Assembly (NCBI GenBank): GCA_937961295.1
Contig: CALGOK010000022.1
Coordinates: 1-12,411, forward strand
DNA length: 12,411 nucleotides
Direction of reading: 5' to 3'
Source: an uncultured Gemmatimonadota bacterium
GTDB lineage: Bacteria > Gemmatimonadota > Gemmatimonadetes > Gemmatimonadales > GWC2-71-9
This document shows positions 1 to 7,836 of the stretch, piece by piece; the first letter of the stretch is position 1; the number at the start of each line of letters is the position of its first letter. A program made the position numbers and the translations under genes. The notes below the pieces were generated by a model, which was not told where the DNA came from, did no database searches, and was given only the letters and a program-made list of their open reading frames with translations.

Positions 1-1505
1 AAGGGGCGGGAACCGAGGATCACGCCGAGCACGCCAGGCGGATGGAGGCCGCGTTCTACGGCATCAGGCTCACGGGGGAGTTCCGGTCCTCCGACACCCT
101 CCCCGCGGTCACCGCCTTGTGGGACGTCGACGCGCTCGCCAGCTGGGCGGAGCGCGATGGGGGAGTCTTCCTCGGGGCCGCCCCGCACGGTCCGGCGTCC
201 GATCCCCGCTGGATCGTGGCGCGATTGCCCGCAGCCGGTGCCGAGTCGATCGAGGTGCGGTGGGTGGCGGCGGGGAGGACGACGCCGGGCGGGTTGCCCG
301 AGGGACTGGAGGGCGACTCGACTGGCGCCCTGGTGATCCGCACGCCACGCGTGCTCCCCGGCGCACCGGAGTGGCGGGCGGTGCCGGCTGGTGGGGTGCG
401 GGTCGGGTCCGTGCTGCGTCGCACCGCCATCGCGTGGGCGCGACAGGCGCCGGGTGCCTTCGCGCTCCCGGCTGCGGCAGCCGTCGACTGGTCACTCGAT
501 CCGCGGGCACGGGTGGCTCGGCTGGTCCCCACGCTGGAATGGCGGGCGGTCGGTCTCGTGGAGCACGCGGGACGGCTGGCGTGGCTGGTGAGCGGGGTGG
601 CCACGGTGAAGCGGACACCACTTGCCCTCCGCCAGCGGTTCGGCGAGCAGGATGTGGCGGGGGCGGTCCCCGCCCTGATCGCCGCCGTCGATGCCGACGA
701 TGGCTCCGTCCGGATCCATCTCGACCCGGCCGCCGACTCGCTGGGAATTGCGTGGGCCAGGACGCTCGGCGGGCTGGTCGGCACCGCCGAGTCGCTGCCG
801 TCGTGGATCCGGAACGCCATGCCGTATCCCGGTCCATGGCTGGGGCTCCAACTGGGGGTGCTCCAGCAACCGCACTGGGGGCTCGGACGGCAGGCCGTCG
901 ACCCTGTCTCGGGCGAATCGGCGCCCCCGTCGCCGGTCTGGGGACCGAGCGGTCCACGGCTTCAGGTCCTCCTGGAGGATCCTGCCACCGAGACTCCGGC
1001 GGCCCTTCTCGAGGTTGGCCGCCAGGACGGGGTGGCCGTGCTGGAGCGCGCCGTCGTGTCGGGGAGCGACCTCCCGAGCAGCCGGGAGATGGGTCGCAAC
1101 TGGCGGCGAGCGGCGGCCTTCACCCAGCTTCGCGATTCGATGCGCGCGGCGGGTGACACCCTGCTCGCCGGGGCCCCGAGGGTTCACGTGGGTCCGGACG
1201 GTGCCCGGAGCTGGCAACCGTTCCGAGCAGCGGGGCGGCGGGGCGACCCCGCGCTGCGGTGGATCGGTGTGGCCCAGGGAACGATGATCGGTGGGGGACG
1301 GACCCCGGAAGCTGCCTGGCGGACCCTCAGCGCGGCGGGCGCAAGCGGCGGTGGCCCGGTTCCGTTTGATGTGGTCAACCGGTTCGAGGCGATCCGGGCC
1401 TGCGTACGACGGGCCGACTCGGCCCTCGCCCGCGGCGACCTGACCGCCTTCTCGCGGGCCTGGGAAGCGGTCCGCGGGTTGCTCACGGAGCCGCCACGCG
1501 CGTAG
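1..1505 (+). CDS. UPF0182/COG1615-like membrane protein, C-terminal part (5' end outside window)
   Basis: The reading frame is open from the left edge (first full codon at 3) to TAG at 1503-1505, giving about 500 visible residues. The first Met (codon 42) is therefore probably internal. UPF0182 proteins are usually about 900-1000 residues, with several N-terminal membrane helices followed by a large extracytoplasmic domain. Only that second part would be here; I see no membrane helix in it. Family resemblance: ARRMEAAFYGIRL near the edge resembles the family's N-I-x-x-T-R-x-A-Y-G-L motif. TALWDVDAL resembles its R-L-W-D segment. AAVDADDGSVRIHLD followed by SWIRNAMPYPG resembles the conserved 'DAYDG...MP..LR.H.RYP' block, and ALARGDLTAFSRAWEAVRGLL resembles the usual C-terminus. 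The family's typical YTHGYG motif is not visible, so this is a divergent member. Its function is unknown. It ends 114 bp before sucC and is probably a separate transcription unit. Confidence 0.62.
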   Translation, partial: GAGTEDHAEHARRMEAAFYGIRLTGEFRSSDTLPAVTALWDVDALASWAERDGGVFLGAAPHGPASDPRWIVARLPAAGAESIEVRWVAAGRTTPGGLPEGLEGDSTGALVIRTPRVLPGAPEWRAVPAGGVRVGSVLRRTAIAWARQAPGAFALPAAAAVDWSLDPRARVARLVPTLEWRAVGLVEHAGRLAWLVSGVATVKRTPLALRQRFGEQDVAGAVPALIAAVDADDGSVRIHLDPAADSLGIAWARTLGGLVGTAESLPSWIRNAMPYPGPWLGLQLGVLQQPHWGLGRQAVDPVSGESAPPSPVWGPSGPRLQVLLEDPATETPAALLEVGRQDGVAVLERAVVSGSDLPSSREMGRNWRRAAAFTQLRDSMRAAGDTLLAGAPRVHVGPDGARSWQPFRAAGRRGDPALRWIGVAQGTMIGGGRTPEAAWRTLSAAGASGGGPVPFDVVNRFEAIRACVRRADSALARGDLTAFSRAWEAVRGLLTEPPRA

Positions 1506-1619
1506 CGGTGCACCCCCAATTCGGCTAGTTTTCCGGGCTGTTTCCCAATCGCAGCGCCGAGGATCGCCGGGCACGGCGTCCCCGGGCTGCGCCAACCTGC
1601 GACAGCGAGGCGAGTCAGC

Positions 1620-2759
1620 GTGAACCTCCACGAGTACCAGGCCCGCGACCTGCTCAAGGCCGCCGGGGTGCCGATGTTCGACGGCGACGTCGCCGCGACA
1701 CCGACCGAGGCCGAGGCGATTGCCCGCCGGCTCGGCGGCACCGTCGTGGTCAAGGCCCAGGTGCATGCCGGGGGCCGCGGCAAGGCGGGCGGCGTCAAGC
1801 TCGCGCGCACGCCCGCCGACGCGAAGGAGTGCGCGTCGCAGATCCTCGTCATGACCATCAAGGGGCTGGTGGTCAACAAGGTGCTCGTGGTCCCGGCGGC
1901 CGACATCGCCACCGAGAGCTACGTGGGGCTGATCCTCGATCGCGCGACCCAGCTGCCGGTGTTCATGGTGTCGGCCGCGGGTGGCGTGGACATCGAGGAG
2001 GTTGCCGCCGCGACGCCGGAGAAGATCACCCGCCTCGCCGTCGATCCGCGGTACGGGCTGCTGCCGCACCAGGCGCTGACGCTCGCGCTGGCGCTCTACC
2101 AGGAGTGGGACCACGTCAAGAGCGCCGTGAAGATCATGCACCAGCTCTACAAGGTGTTCATGGCCAACGGTGCCTCGCTGGCCGAGATCAACCCGCTGGT
2201 CACCACGCCCGACGGCCGGGTCCTCGCGCTCGACGCCAAGATCGTCATCGACGAGAACGAGCTCGACCGGCGCCCCGACCTCGCCGTGCTGCGCGACGAG
2301 TCGGCGGAGGAGCCGAGCGAGGTCGCGGCCCGCCGCGCCAACCTCTCGTTCATCAAGCTGGACGGCGACGTGGGCTGCGTCGTCAACGGCGCCGGGCTGG
2401 CGATGGCCACGATGGACCTCGTCAAGTACTACGGCGGCGAGCCGGCCAACTTCCTCGACATCGGCGGGTCGTCGAATCCGGAGAAGGTGGTCAACGCGCT
2501 CAAGATCATCACCAGCGATCCCGCGGTGAAGGTCATCCTCTTCAACATCTTCGGCGGCATCACCCGCACCGACGACGTGGCGAACGGCATCGTCACCGCC
2601 ACCAAGCAGTTCAAGGTCGAGGTGCCGATCGTGATCCGGCTCACCGGCACGAACGAGGAGGAGGCTGTGAAGATCCTCGAGGGCGTGGGGATGAAGGCGA
2701 TGAACGACATGGACGCGGCGGTGCAGCAGGCCGTGGCGCTGGCCAAGGAGGCCGCGTGA
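1620..2759 (+). CDS. sucC: Succinyl-CoA synthetase (ADP/GDP-forming), beta subunit
   Basis: This is the nucleotide-binding subunit of the TCA-cycle enzyme that interconverts succinyl-CoA + NDP + Pi with succinate + CoA + NTP; it acts with SucD in the cytoplasm. The protein has 379 residues against about 388 in E. coli. It begins [18 protein letters not shown], the typical family start, which fixes the GTG at 1620. The ATP-grasp domain carries [18 protein letters not shown] (residues 45-62) and the metal-binding segment AEINPLV (E189, N191). The C-terminal CoA-ligase domain has NFLDIGG and FNIFGGITR (308-316). The 114-bp upstream gap should hold the promoter, but I see no convincing -35/-10 pair there. 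The nearest purine-rich stretch (gcgaggcgag, 7-16 nt before the start) is a weak ribosome site. The stop overlaps the sucD start by 4 bp (GTGA). ADP or GDP preference cannot be told by eye. Confidence 0.97.
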   Translation: MNLHEYQARDLLKAAGVPMFDGDVAATPTEAEAIARRLGGTVVVKAQVHAGGRGKAGGVKLARTPADAKECASQILVMTIKGLVVNKVLVVPAADIATESYVGLILDRATQLPVFMVSAAGGVDIEEVAAATPEKITRLAVDPRYGLLPHQALTLALALYQEWDHVKSAVKIMHQLYKVFMANGASLAEINPLVTTPDGRVLALDAKIVIDENELDRRPDLAVLRDESAEEPSEVAARRANLSFIKLDGDVGCVVNGAGLAMATMDLVKYYGGEPANFLDIGGSSNPEKVVNALKIITSDPAVKVILFNIFGGITRTDDVANGIVTATKQFKVEVPIVIRLTGTNEEEAVKILEGVGMKAMNDMDAAVQQAVALAKEAA

Positions 2760-3628
2760 GCATCTGGATCGACAAGGGCACCCGACTGGTGGTGCAGGGG
2801 ATCACCGGCCGCGACGGCTCGTTCCACACTCGCCAGATGATGGAGTACGGCACCAACGTCGTCGCCGGCGTGACTCCGGGGAAGGGCGGCCAGCAGTTCG
2901 ACGGCGGCGTCCCGGTATTCAACACGGTGGCCGAGGCGGTGGCTGCGACCGACGCCAACTGCTCGGTGATCTACGTTCCCCCGGCGATGGCAGCCGGCGC
3001 AGTCCTCGAGGCGGCCGACGCCGGGGTAGAGCTGGTGGTCTGCATCACCGAGGGGATCCCGGTGCTCGATCTGACCACCGTCATCCCGTTCCTCGACGAG
3101 CGGGGCGTGCGACTGATCGGTCCCAACTGCCCAGGGCTCATCTCGCCGGGGTCGGCCAAGGTCGGCATCATCCCGGGGAGCATCGTGACGCCCGGGCCGG
3201 TGGGACTGGTGTCCCGCTCCGGGACGCTCACCTACGAGGTGGTGCACCACCTGACCCGCAACGGGATGGGTCAGAGCACCTGCGTGGGAATCGGCGGCGA
3301 CCCGATCGTGGGGACCGACTTCATCGACGTGCTGCGCGCCTTCAACGACGACCCCGCCACCGAGGCGATCGTGATGATCGGCGAGATCGGCGGCACCGCG
3401 GAGCAGGAGGCGGCCGAGTTCGTGAAGGCCGAGGTCAAGAAGCCGGTGGTCGGCTTCATCGCCGGGCAGACGGCCCCCAAGGGTCGCCGGATGGGACACG
3501 CCGGGGCGATCATCTCGGGCTCGAGCGGCACCGCCGAGGAGAAGTTCCAGGCCTTCGAGGCGGCCGGAATCGGGATCATGCGGCGGCCGGTGGATGTGGT
3601 GGAACTGCTCAAGGGTGTGCTCAAGTAA
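2756..3628 (+). CDS. sucD: Succinyl-CoA synthetase, alpha subunit
   Basis: This catalytic partner of SucC binds CoA and carries the phosphohistidine intermediate. It has 290 residues, the usual family length. It starts at a GTG that overlaps the sucC stop (GTGA, 2756-2759), which implies translational coupling and a matched subunit ratio. The N-terminal CoA-binding Rossmann domain begins [21 protein letters not shown], with the expected Q-G-I-T-G-R-x-G motif. [11 protein letters not shown] and the [10 protein letters not shown] segment follow. The active-site histidine is H248 in [21 protein letters not shown] (residues about 244-264), with the conserved glycine-rich loop after it. The family C-terminus is complete. 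No U-rich terminator follows; instead a heptamer inverted repeat begins 3 bp after the TAA stop. Confidence 0.98.
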   Translation: MSIWIDKGTRLVVQGITGRDGSFHTRQMMEYGTNVVAGVTPGKGGQQFDGGVPVFNTVAEAVAATDANCSVIYVPPAMAAGAVLEAADAGVELVVCITEGIPVLDLTTVIPFLDERGVRLIGPNCPGLISPGSAKVGIIPGSIVTPGPVGLVSRSGTLTYEVVHHLTRNGMGQSTCVGIGGDPIVGTDFIDVLRAFNDDPATEAIVMIGEIGGTAEQEAAEFVKAEVKKPVVGFIAGQTAPKGRRMGHAGAIISGSSGTAEEKFQAFEAAGIGIMRRPVDVVELLKGVLK

Positions 3629-3630
3629 GA

Positions 3631-3745
3631 CGTTAGTTGTTGGTCGTTAGTCGTTGGTATGTAAAGACTTACTGGCTGCACCGTGACCAGTTGTCGCTCC
3701 CCCACGACCAACGACCAACCGCCAACGACCGATCGCCAACAACTT
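3631..3745. repeat. Inverted array of CGTTRGT-type heptamers (possible long stem-loop)
   Basis: The left arm is four heptamers in register: CGTTAGT, TGTTGGT, CGTTAGT, CGTTGGT (3631-3658). The right arm (3704-3745) is six heptamers of the complementary type: ACGACCA twice, then ACCGCCA, ACGACCG, ATCGCCA and a decayed ACAACTT. Bases 3639-3654 pair with 3704-3719 at 15 of 16 positions, leaving a loop of about 49 bases. Another 8-bp perfect pairing, GTTGTTGG (3636-3643) with CCAACAAC (3736-3743), is possible as an alternative. The composition is clearly less GC-rich than the flanking genes. It fills most of the 134-bp sucD-ndk gap. It may be an interspersed heptameric repeat of the kind scattered through some bacterial genomes, or a transcript-stabilising or attenuating structure. 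Neither is proven from one copy. Confidence 0.8.
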
Positions 3746-3750
3746 TCAAC

Positions 3751-3754
3751 AGGG
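3751..3754 (+). promoter_or_regulatory. Ribosome binding site fixing the ndk start
   Basis: AGGG lies 8 nt before the GTG at 3763. It lies directly after the heptamer array and supports the downstream GTG over the in-frame ATG-equivalent start at 3637, which would translate the repeat. Confidence 0.55.
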
Positions 3755-3762
3755 CTCGACAC

Positions 3763-4206
3763 GTGGCTGGCCGTCTCACCTTTGCGATGATCAAGCCCGA
3801 CGCGGTGGCGTCGGGGTACACCGGCAACATTGTCCAGGCGGTCGAGGCCGCCGGATTCGCGATCCGGGCGATGCGGCAGGTTCGCCTGACGCGGCCCGAG
3901 GCCGAGGCGTTCTATGCGGTCCACCGGGGTCGGCCGTTCTACGAGGAGCTGGTGGAGTTCATGAGTTCCGGTCCGGCCGTGGCCATGGCGCTCGAGGCGG
4001 ACGACGCCGTAGCGGCGTGGCGCGGGGCGATCGGGGCGACCGATCCGGCGGAGGCGGCGGCGGGGACGATCCGCAAGCGGTTCGCGGAGTCGAAGGGGCG
4101 CAACGCGGTGCACGGCTCCGACAGCGACCCCAACGCCCTGCGGGAGATCGCTTTCTTCTTTCCGGAGCGGGAGTTAGCGCTTCTGGGGGTCGTTCTCCCC
4201 GCTTGA
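3763..4206 (+). CDS. ndk: Nucleoside diphosphate kinase
   Basis: Ndk transfers the gamma-phosphate of ATP to other nucleoside diphosphates through a phosphohistidine; it is a cytoplasmic oligomer. From the GTG at 3763 the protein has 147 residues, within the normal family range. It starts [15 protein letters not shown], and MIKPDAV (residues 9-15) is the signature near the N-terminus. The active-site motif RNAVHGSDS carries H117, at nearly the same position as in E. coli. An upstream start at 3637 would add 42 residues encoded by the heptamer repeat (rich in R, T, H), unlike any Ndk N-terminus, so I reject it. Next to sucCD it fits a nucleotide-energy block, since succinyl-CoA synthetase makes ATP or GTP and Ndk equilibrates the pools. 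Its TGA stop lies inside the -35-like sequence of the next operon. Confidence 0.96.
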   Translation: MAGRLTFAMIKPDAVASGYTGNIVQAVEAAGFAIRAMRQVRLTRPEAEAFYAVHRGRPFYEELVEFMSSGPAVAMALEADDAVAAWRGAIGATDPAEAAAGTIRKRFAESKGRNAVHGSDSDPNALREIAFFFPERELALLGVVLPA

Positions 4207-4240
4207 CCGGGCACGTTCCGGTCTGGTATTTTTCAGGGCT
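4203..4240 (+). promoter_or_regulatory. Sigma-70-like promoter of the DUF177-rpmF-plsX-fab operon, possibly leaderless
   Basis: TTGACC (4203-4208), an 18-base spacer and TATTTT (4227-4232) form the best sigma-70-like pair I see in the window. The first TGA of this -35-like box is the ndk stop codon. Transcription would start about 7-8 bases after the -10, at 4239-4240, directly before the ATG at 4241. The only Shine-Dalgarno-like bases (AGGG, 4235-4238) are 2 nt from the ATG, too close to work normally. Both facts point to a leaderless mRNA. The promoter and the start point are inferred from pattern alone. Confidence 0.45.
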
Positions 4241-4711
4241 ATGCTCCGTGTCGACGTCCGCCAGTTGCAGAGTGGGGGCGCCGAGACCCGCGGGACGCTC
4301 GGGCCGGACGACCCGGCGCTCGAGGGGCTCGACCTGGTGGTGGAACGGCCGGTCGAGGTCACCGGCCGGTTGCAGGCCACCGAGGGGGAGGACTACCTCT
4401 GGCGTGGCCGGATCCAGGCGACGGTGGTCGGCGAGTGTCGCCGCTGTCTCGGCCGGGTGGAGCAGGAGATCGACGAACAGGTGGACGTGCTCTTCTCGCC
4501 CGATCCCGACCTGGCCGACGATCCCAGCGTGTACGCCCTGCCACCCCATCCGGCGGTGGTCGACGTGACCGGGGCGGTGCGCGAAGAACTAGCCCTGCGC
4601 GCATCCGCCTTCCCGCTCTGCCGGGAGGAGTGCCAGGGGCTCTGTCCCGCCTGCGGGGCGGACTTGAACGCCGGACCGTGCGGGTGCGCGGCGACCGGCT
4701 CGACCAGGTGA
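4241..4711 (+). CDS. yceD: DUF177 / YceD-family protein
   Basis: This small DUF177 protein (E. coli YceD group) is almost always encoded just before rpmF. In plants and some bacteria, family members are linked to 23S rRNA processing or accumulation, but the molecular role is not settled. It has 156 residues. The cysteine pattern is characteristic: C66-x2-C69 in [10 protein letters not shown], then C127, C131, C135 and C138 in [17 protein letters not shown], suggesting a metal site, with extra C147 and C149 near the C-terminus. The middle is acidic ([10 protein letters not shown]). The ATG at 4241 is the first in frame after the ndk stop and has no well-spaced ribosome site (see the promoter entry). 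rpmF follows after 7 bp, so the two are probably co-transcribed. Confidence 0.9.
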   Translation: MLRVDVRQLQSGGAETRGTLGPDDPALEGLDLVVERPVEVTGRLQATEGEDYLWRGRIQATVVGECRRCLGRVEQEIDEQVDVLFSPDPDLADDPSVYALPPHPAVVDVTGAVREELALRASAFPLCREECQGLCPACGADLNAGPCGCAATGSTR

Positions 4712-4718
4712 GGCAGCA

Positions 4719-4901
4719 ATGGCTGTTCCGAAGCGAAAGCTCTCCAAGTCCCGCAAGCGGCTCCGCCGCGGGCACCACTCCGCCAAGGGGATTCCGACCC
4801 AGGCGTGCCCGCGCTGCACCGCGCCGCGCCTGCCGCACCGGGTCTGCCCGTCGTGCGGGTACTACGCCGGCAAGAAGCGGCTCGAGGTCGAGGACCAGTA
4901 A
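4719..4901 (+). CDS. rpmF: 50S ribosomal protein L32 (bL32), zinc-binding form
   Basis: This is a small structural protein of the large ribosomal subunit, 60 residues long. It begins [20 protein letters not shown], the standard bL32 start, with the very basic N-terminal half typical of the family. Four cysteines, C30-x2-C33-x9-C43-x2-C46 (CPRC and CPSCGYY), make the zinc-ribbon. This is therefore the zinc-containing (C+) form, not the cysteine-free paralogue that some bacteria express under zinc limitation. A strong ribosome site (AGGTGAGG, 4706-4713) overlaps the end of the DUF177 gene, 5 nt before the ATG, in line with its high expected expression. plsX starts 3 bp after its stop, the conserved rpmF-plsX arrangement that links ribosome and membrane-lipid gene expression. 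Confidence 0.97.
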   Translation: MAVPKRKLSKSRKRLRRGHHSAKGIPTQACPRCTAPRLPHRVCPSCGYYAGKKRLEVEDQ

Positions 4902-4904
4902 GCC

Positions 4905-5918
4905 GTGATCCGCGTCGCGCTCGACGCGATGGGCGGTGACGACGCGCCCGCCGCCGAGGTGGATGGCGCGGCGCTCGCCCTGCGCGAGCTGTCGGCGGAC
5001 TTCCAGCTGCTCCTCGTGGGGCAGCCCGAGGTGATCGCCACCCACCTGGCGCGCCACGGCGACCTCGACCCCGAGCGGATCGCGGTCGTCCCGGCCAGCG
5101 AAGTGGTCACGATGACCGACAAGCCGCTCCAGGCGGTGCGCCAGAAGCGGGATTCCTCCCTGGTCGTCGGCCTCACCCTGCATCGCGAGGGGAAGGCCGA
5201 CGCCTTTGTCTCCGCCGGCAACACCGGCGCCACGCTCGCGGCCTCGACGATCCTCCTCGGCCTGCACGAGGGCGTCGATCGCGCCACCGTCGCCTCGCTC
5301 TTCCCGAGCGCCTCGGGGACGGTGCTGGTGCTCGACGCCGGCGCCAACGTCGACTGCTCGGCCCGCGAGCTCGTAAACTTCGCGCACCTCGGCTCCGTGT
5401 ACATGCGCGACGTCATCGGCCGGCCGTCGCCGCGGATCGGGTTGCTGAACGTGGGCGAGGAGGACGAGAAGGGCGGCGCCGTGGTGCGCGAGGCGCACCA
5501 GATCCTCCGCGAGGAGCCGCTGCTCAACTACGCCGGCAACATCGAGGGGCGTGACATCGTGGTGCCGCACCCGCGCCACGGCAAGATCGACGTGGTGGTC
5601 ACCGACGGCTTCACGGGCAACGTGGTGCTCAAGTTCTACGAGTCGATGGGGCGCCTGGTCCACTCGCTGCTGGAGCGCGAGAGCCCCGGACTGCTCACCG
5701 CGCCGGAGATGAAGCCGCTGATCCGCTTCCTCGACTACAGCGAGTACGGCGGTGCGCCGCTGCTCGGCGTGCGCGGCGTGCCGATCATCTGTCACGGCTC
5801 GTCGACCGCGGTCGCGATCAAGAACGCGATCCGCAAGGCGGTCGAATCGGTGCGCGGCGGCCTCAACGAGCACATCGCGGACGAACTGGCGGGGCATGGC
5901 CCCGCGCCGGCGGCATGA
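4905..5918 (+). CDS. plsX: Phosphate acyltransferase PlsX
   Basis: PlsX makes acyl-phosphate from acyl-ACP and phosphate. PlsY then uses the acyl-phosphate to acylate glycerol-3-phosphate, the first committed step of phospholipid synthesis. The enzyme is soluble or peripherally membrane-bound. It has 337 residues, normal for the family. The start MIRVALDAMGGDDAP contains the signature MGGDDAP (residues 9-15), which fixes the GTG at 4905. Further conserved blocks are FVSAGNTGATLAAS (101-114) and VTDGFTGNVVLKF (232-244). It follows rpmF by 3 bp, with only a weak GAGG-like ribosome site inside the rpmF end, so it is probably read from the rpmF transcript. Its TGA overlaps the fabH ATG (ATGA, 5915-5918). 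Confidence 0.97.
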   Translation: MIRVALDAMGGDDAPAAEVDGAALALRELSADFQLLLVGQPEVIATHLARHGDLDPERIAVVPASEVVTMTDKPLQAVRQKRDSSLVVGLTLHREGKADAFVSAGNTGATLAASTILLGLHEGVDRATVASLFPSASGTVLVLDAGANVDCSARELVNFAHLGSVYMRDVIGRPSPRIGLLNVGEEDEKGGAVVREAHQILREEPLLNYAGNIEGRDIVVPHPRHGKIDVVVTDGFTGNVVLKFYESMGRLVHSLLERESPGLLTAPEMKPLIRFLDYSEYGGAPLLGVRGVPIICHGSSTAVAIKNAIRKAVESVRGGLNEHIADELAGHGPAPAA

Positions 5919-6910
5919 GCGGTCGCCCGTTCGCACGGATCGCCGGGATCGGCGCCGCGACCCCCGAGGCGGTGCTCTCCAACGCCGACCTCGAGCGCTA
6001 CCTCGACACCTCCGACGAGTGGATCGTCGAGCGGACCGGCATCCGGCAGCGCCGCATCGCGGCCGCGACCGAGACGCTCGTGTCGTACACGCTCGCCGCG
6101 TCGCGGCAGGCGATGGAACGCGCCGGGGTCACCGCCGACCAGGTCGACGGGATCGTGTTCGCCACCGTGACCCCGGACCGGCGGCTGCCGTCGGCAGCGT
6201 GCGACCTGCAGGCCGCCCTCGGTGCCAAGCGGGCCTGGGCGATGGACGTCGTGGCCGCATGCCCGGGGTGGGTCTACGCGCTGACCGTCGCCGAGGGGAT
6301 GATGGCCACGGGGCAGGGCGACACGATCCTCGTGATCGGGGCCGAGAAGCTCTCCACGATCACCGACGCGCAGGACCGGTCCACCGCGATCCTCTTCGGC
6401 GACGGCGCCGGCGCCTGCATCCTGCAGCGCACCCAGCCGGGCGACGACCGCGGGGTGCTGGCCACCTACCTCGGTGCCGACGGCGACCTGGCCGACCTGC
6501 TCTACATCCCCGCCGGGGGCGCCGCCGAGCCGCTCACCGACGCGGTGCTGCGCGACAAGCGCCACCTGATGCGGATGGCGGGGCGCGAGGTGTTCAAGGC
6601 CGCGGTGCTGGCGATGAGCCGCAGCACCGACGAGGCGATTCGCCGCGCCGGCCTGCCCCCCGAGGCGATCGACCTGCTGGTGCCGCACCAGGCCAACCTC
6701 CGGATCATCGAGGCGACGGCCAAGCACGCCGGGATCGGGATGGACAAGGTGATGGTCAACCTCGACCGCTACGGCAACACCTCGTCGGCAAGCATCCCGC
6801 TCGCGCTGGTGCAGGCCGAGGCCGAGGGACGCCTCAAGCCGGGGATGATCGTGATGCTGGTGGCGTTCGGCGCCGGGTTCACCTGGGGCAGCGTGGTGCT
6901 GCGGTGGTGA
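5915..6910 (+). CDS. fabH: Beta-ketoacyl-ACP synthase III (FabH)
   Basis: FabH starts fatty acid chains by condensing an acyl-CoA primer (acetyl or branched) with malonyl-ACP. It has 331 residues, slightly longer than the E. coli enzyme (317). The catalytic triad is complete: C116 in VVAACPGWVYAL, H258 in LLVPHQANLRIIEA and N288 in RYGNTSSASIP. The N-terminal ARIAGIGAATPEAVLSNADL and the SDEWIVERTGIRQRRIA segment are typical. The residue after the active-site Cys is Pro, followed by GWVYAL, where many FabH proteins have S-G-F. This may bear on primer choice but cannot be read by eye. The start overlaps plsX by 4 bp and the end overlaps fabD by 4 bp, so translation is probably coupled along the operon. 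Confidence 0.97.
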   Translation: MSGRPFARIAGIGAATPEAVLSNADLERYLDTSDEWIVERTGIRQRRIAAATETLVSYTLAASRQAMERAGVTADQVDGIVFATVTPDRRLPSAACDLQAALGAKRAWAMDVVAACPGWVYALTVAEGMMATGQGDTILVIGAEKLSTITDAQDRSTAILFGDGAGACILQRTQPGDDRGVLATYLGADGDLADLLYIPAGGAAEPLTDAVLRDKRHLMRMAGREVFKAAVLAMSRSTDEAIRRAGLPPEAIDLLVPHQANLRIIEATAKHAGIGMDKVMVNLDRYGNTSSASIPLALVQAEAEGRLKPGMIVMLVAFGAGFTWGSVVLRW

Positions 6911-7836
6911 TCCTCCTCTTTCCCGGCCAGGGGGCGCAGAAGCAGGGGATGGCGCGCGACCTCGCCGAGCGCTTCCCCGAGGCGGCCGAGACGCTGGCCG
7001 CGATCGACGCCGCGCTCGACGTGAAGCTCACTCGCGTGATGTGGGAGGGGAGCGAGGAAGAGCTGACGCTGACCCACAACGCCCAGCCCGCGATCCTGGC
7101 GCACAGCGCCGCGGTGCTGGCGGTCGTGCGCGAGAAGCTTGCCGGGCAGGTGGTCGCCGCCGCGGGACACTCGCTCGGCGAGTATTCGGCGTGGGTGGCT
7201 GCCGGCGCGCTGACGCCGGCGGCAGCGGCTCGGCTGGTGCGCCGGCGCGGAGCGCTGATGTTCGAGGCGGGACAGGCGCGTCCCGGCGCGATGGCTGCGG
7301 TGCTCGGCCTGCCGACCGAGGCGGTGGAACGCGCCTGCGCCGAGGCGTCCGCCGGCGACGCCGGCGTGGCGGTGGCCGCCAACCTCAATGCACCCGACCA
7401 GACCGTGATCTCCGGCGATGCATCGGCCGTCGAACGCGCGGGCGAGGGATGCAAGGCGGCGGGTGCCAAGCGGGTCCTGCCGCTCAAGGTGAGCGGGGCG
7501 TTCCATTCACCGCTGATGGCCCCCGCGGTCGCGGGCCTGCGCGACGCGCTCGGTGCCACCCCGTTCGGCGATCCGGCGTTCCCGGTCGCCGCCAATGCCA
7601 CGTCCGAGCTGGTGCACGATCGCGGCGGAGCGCAGCGGCTGCTGGCCGAACAGCTCACGGCGCCGGTGCGGTGGGTCGAGTCGATGCGGCGCCTCGCCGA
7701 GCAGTGGCCCGAGGCGCGCTGGCTCGAGCTCGGTCCCGGCAGCGTGCTCGGCGGACTGCTCAAGCGCATCGTGCCGGGGGCGGAGTGCACCGCGCTCGGA
7801 ACCGTGGCCGACCTCGAAGGGTTCCTCGGCGCATGA
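6907..7836 (+). CDS. fabD: Malonyl-CoA:ACP transacylase (FabD)
   Basis: FabD moves malonyl groups from CoA to ACP, supplying the extender unit for FabH and FabF. From the GTG at 6907 the protein has 309 residues, the same size as E. coli FabD. It opens [19 protein letters not shown], with the family's F-P-G-Q-G-x-Q motif at residues 5-11. The catalytic serine is S89 in [12 protein letters not shown] and the catalytic histidine is H200 in SGAFHSPLM; both match the known dyad. Two tandem GTG codons (6904 and 6907) could start it. I chose 6907 because it gives the GTGA overlap with the fabH stop seen at other junctions here, and the choice changes only one residue. The end overlaps fabG (ATGA, 7833-7836). 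Confidence 0.97.
   Translation: MILLFPGQGAQKQGMARDLAERFPEAAETLAAIDAALDVKLTRVMWEGSEEELTLTHNAQPAILAHSAAVLAVVREKLAGQVVAAAGHSLGEYSAWVAAGALTPAAAARLVRRRGALMFEAGQARPGAMAAVLGLPTEAVERACAEASAGDAGVAVAANLNAPDQTVISGDASAVERAGEGCKAAGAKRVLPLKVSGAFHSPLMAPAVAGLRDALGATPFGDPAFPVAANATSELVHDRGGAQRLLAEQLTAPVRWVESMRRLAEQWPEARWLELGPGSVLGGLLKRIVPGAECTALGTVADLEGFLGA

Noticed and set aside
42..44. ATG at 42 as the true start of the first gene
   Set aside because: The frame is open to the window edge and the residues before it (ARR-M) extend a family-like motif, so the gene begins outside the window.
1506..1619. Promoter or terminator in the gap before sucC
   Set aside because: There is only a weak CCGGG/CCCGG stem and no convincing -35/-10 pair. 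A promoter is expected here but I cannot place it.
492..2141. Long minus-strand open frame across the UPF0182 gene and sucC
   Set aside because: Its product is low-complexity R/H/P/G-rich sequence with no recognisable motif, and it crosses two well-supported plus-strand genes. It is a by-product of high GC.
1829..2755. Upstream extension of the sucD frame inside sucC
   Set aside because: The extension is R/G/H-rich, out of frame with sucC, and unlike any SucD N-terminus; the GTG at 2756 gives the normal 290 residues.
3631..3745. CRISPR array or intrinsic terminator
   Set aside because: The repeats are 7-base tandem units without spacers, and there is no T-run after the right arm beyond three bases.
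3637..3762. Longer ndk start giving 189 residues
   Set aside because: It would translate the heptamer repeat. The GTG at 3763 has a spaced AGGG and places the active-site His at 117, as in known Ndk.
6904..6906. First of two tandem GTG codons as the fabD start
   Set aside because: It is possible, but the second GTG gives the same 4-bp overlap used at neighbouring junctions and a length equal to E. coli FabD.
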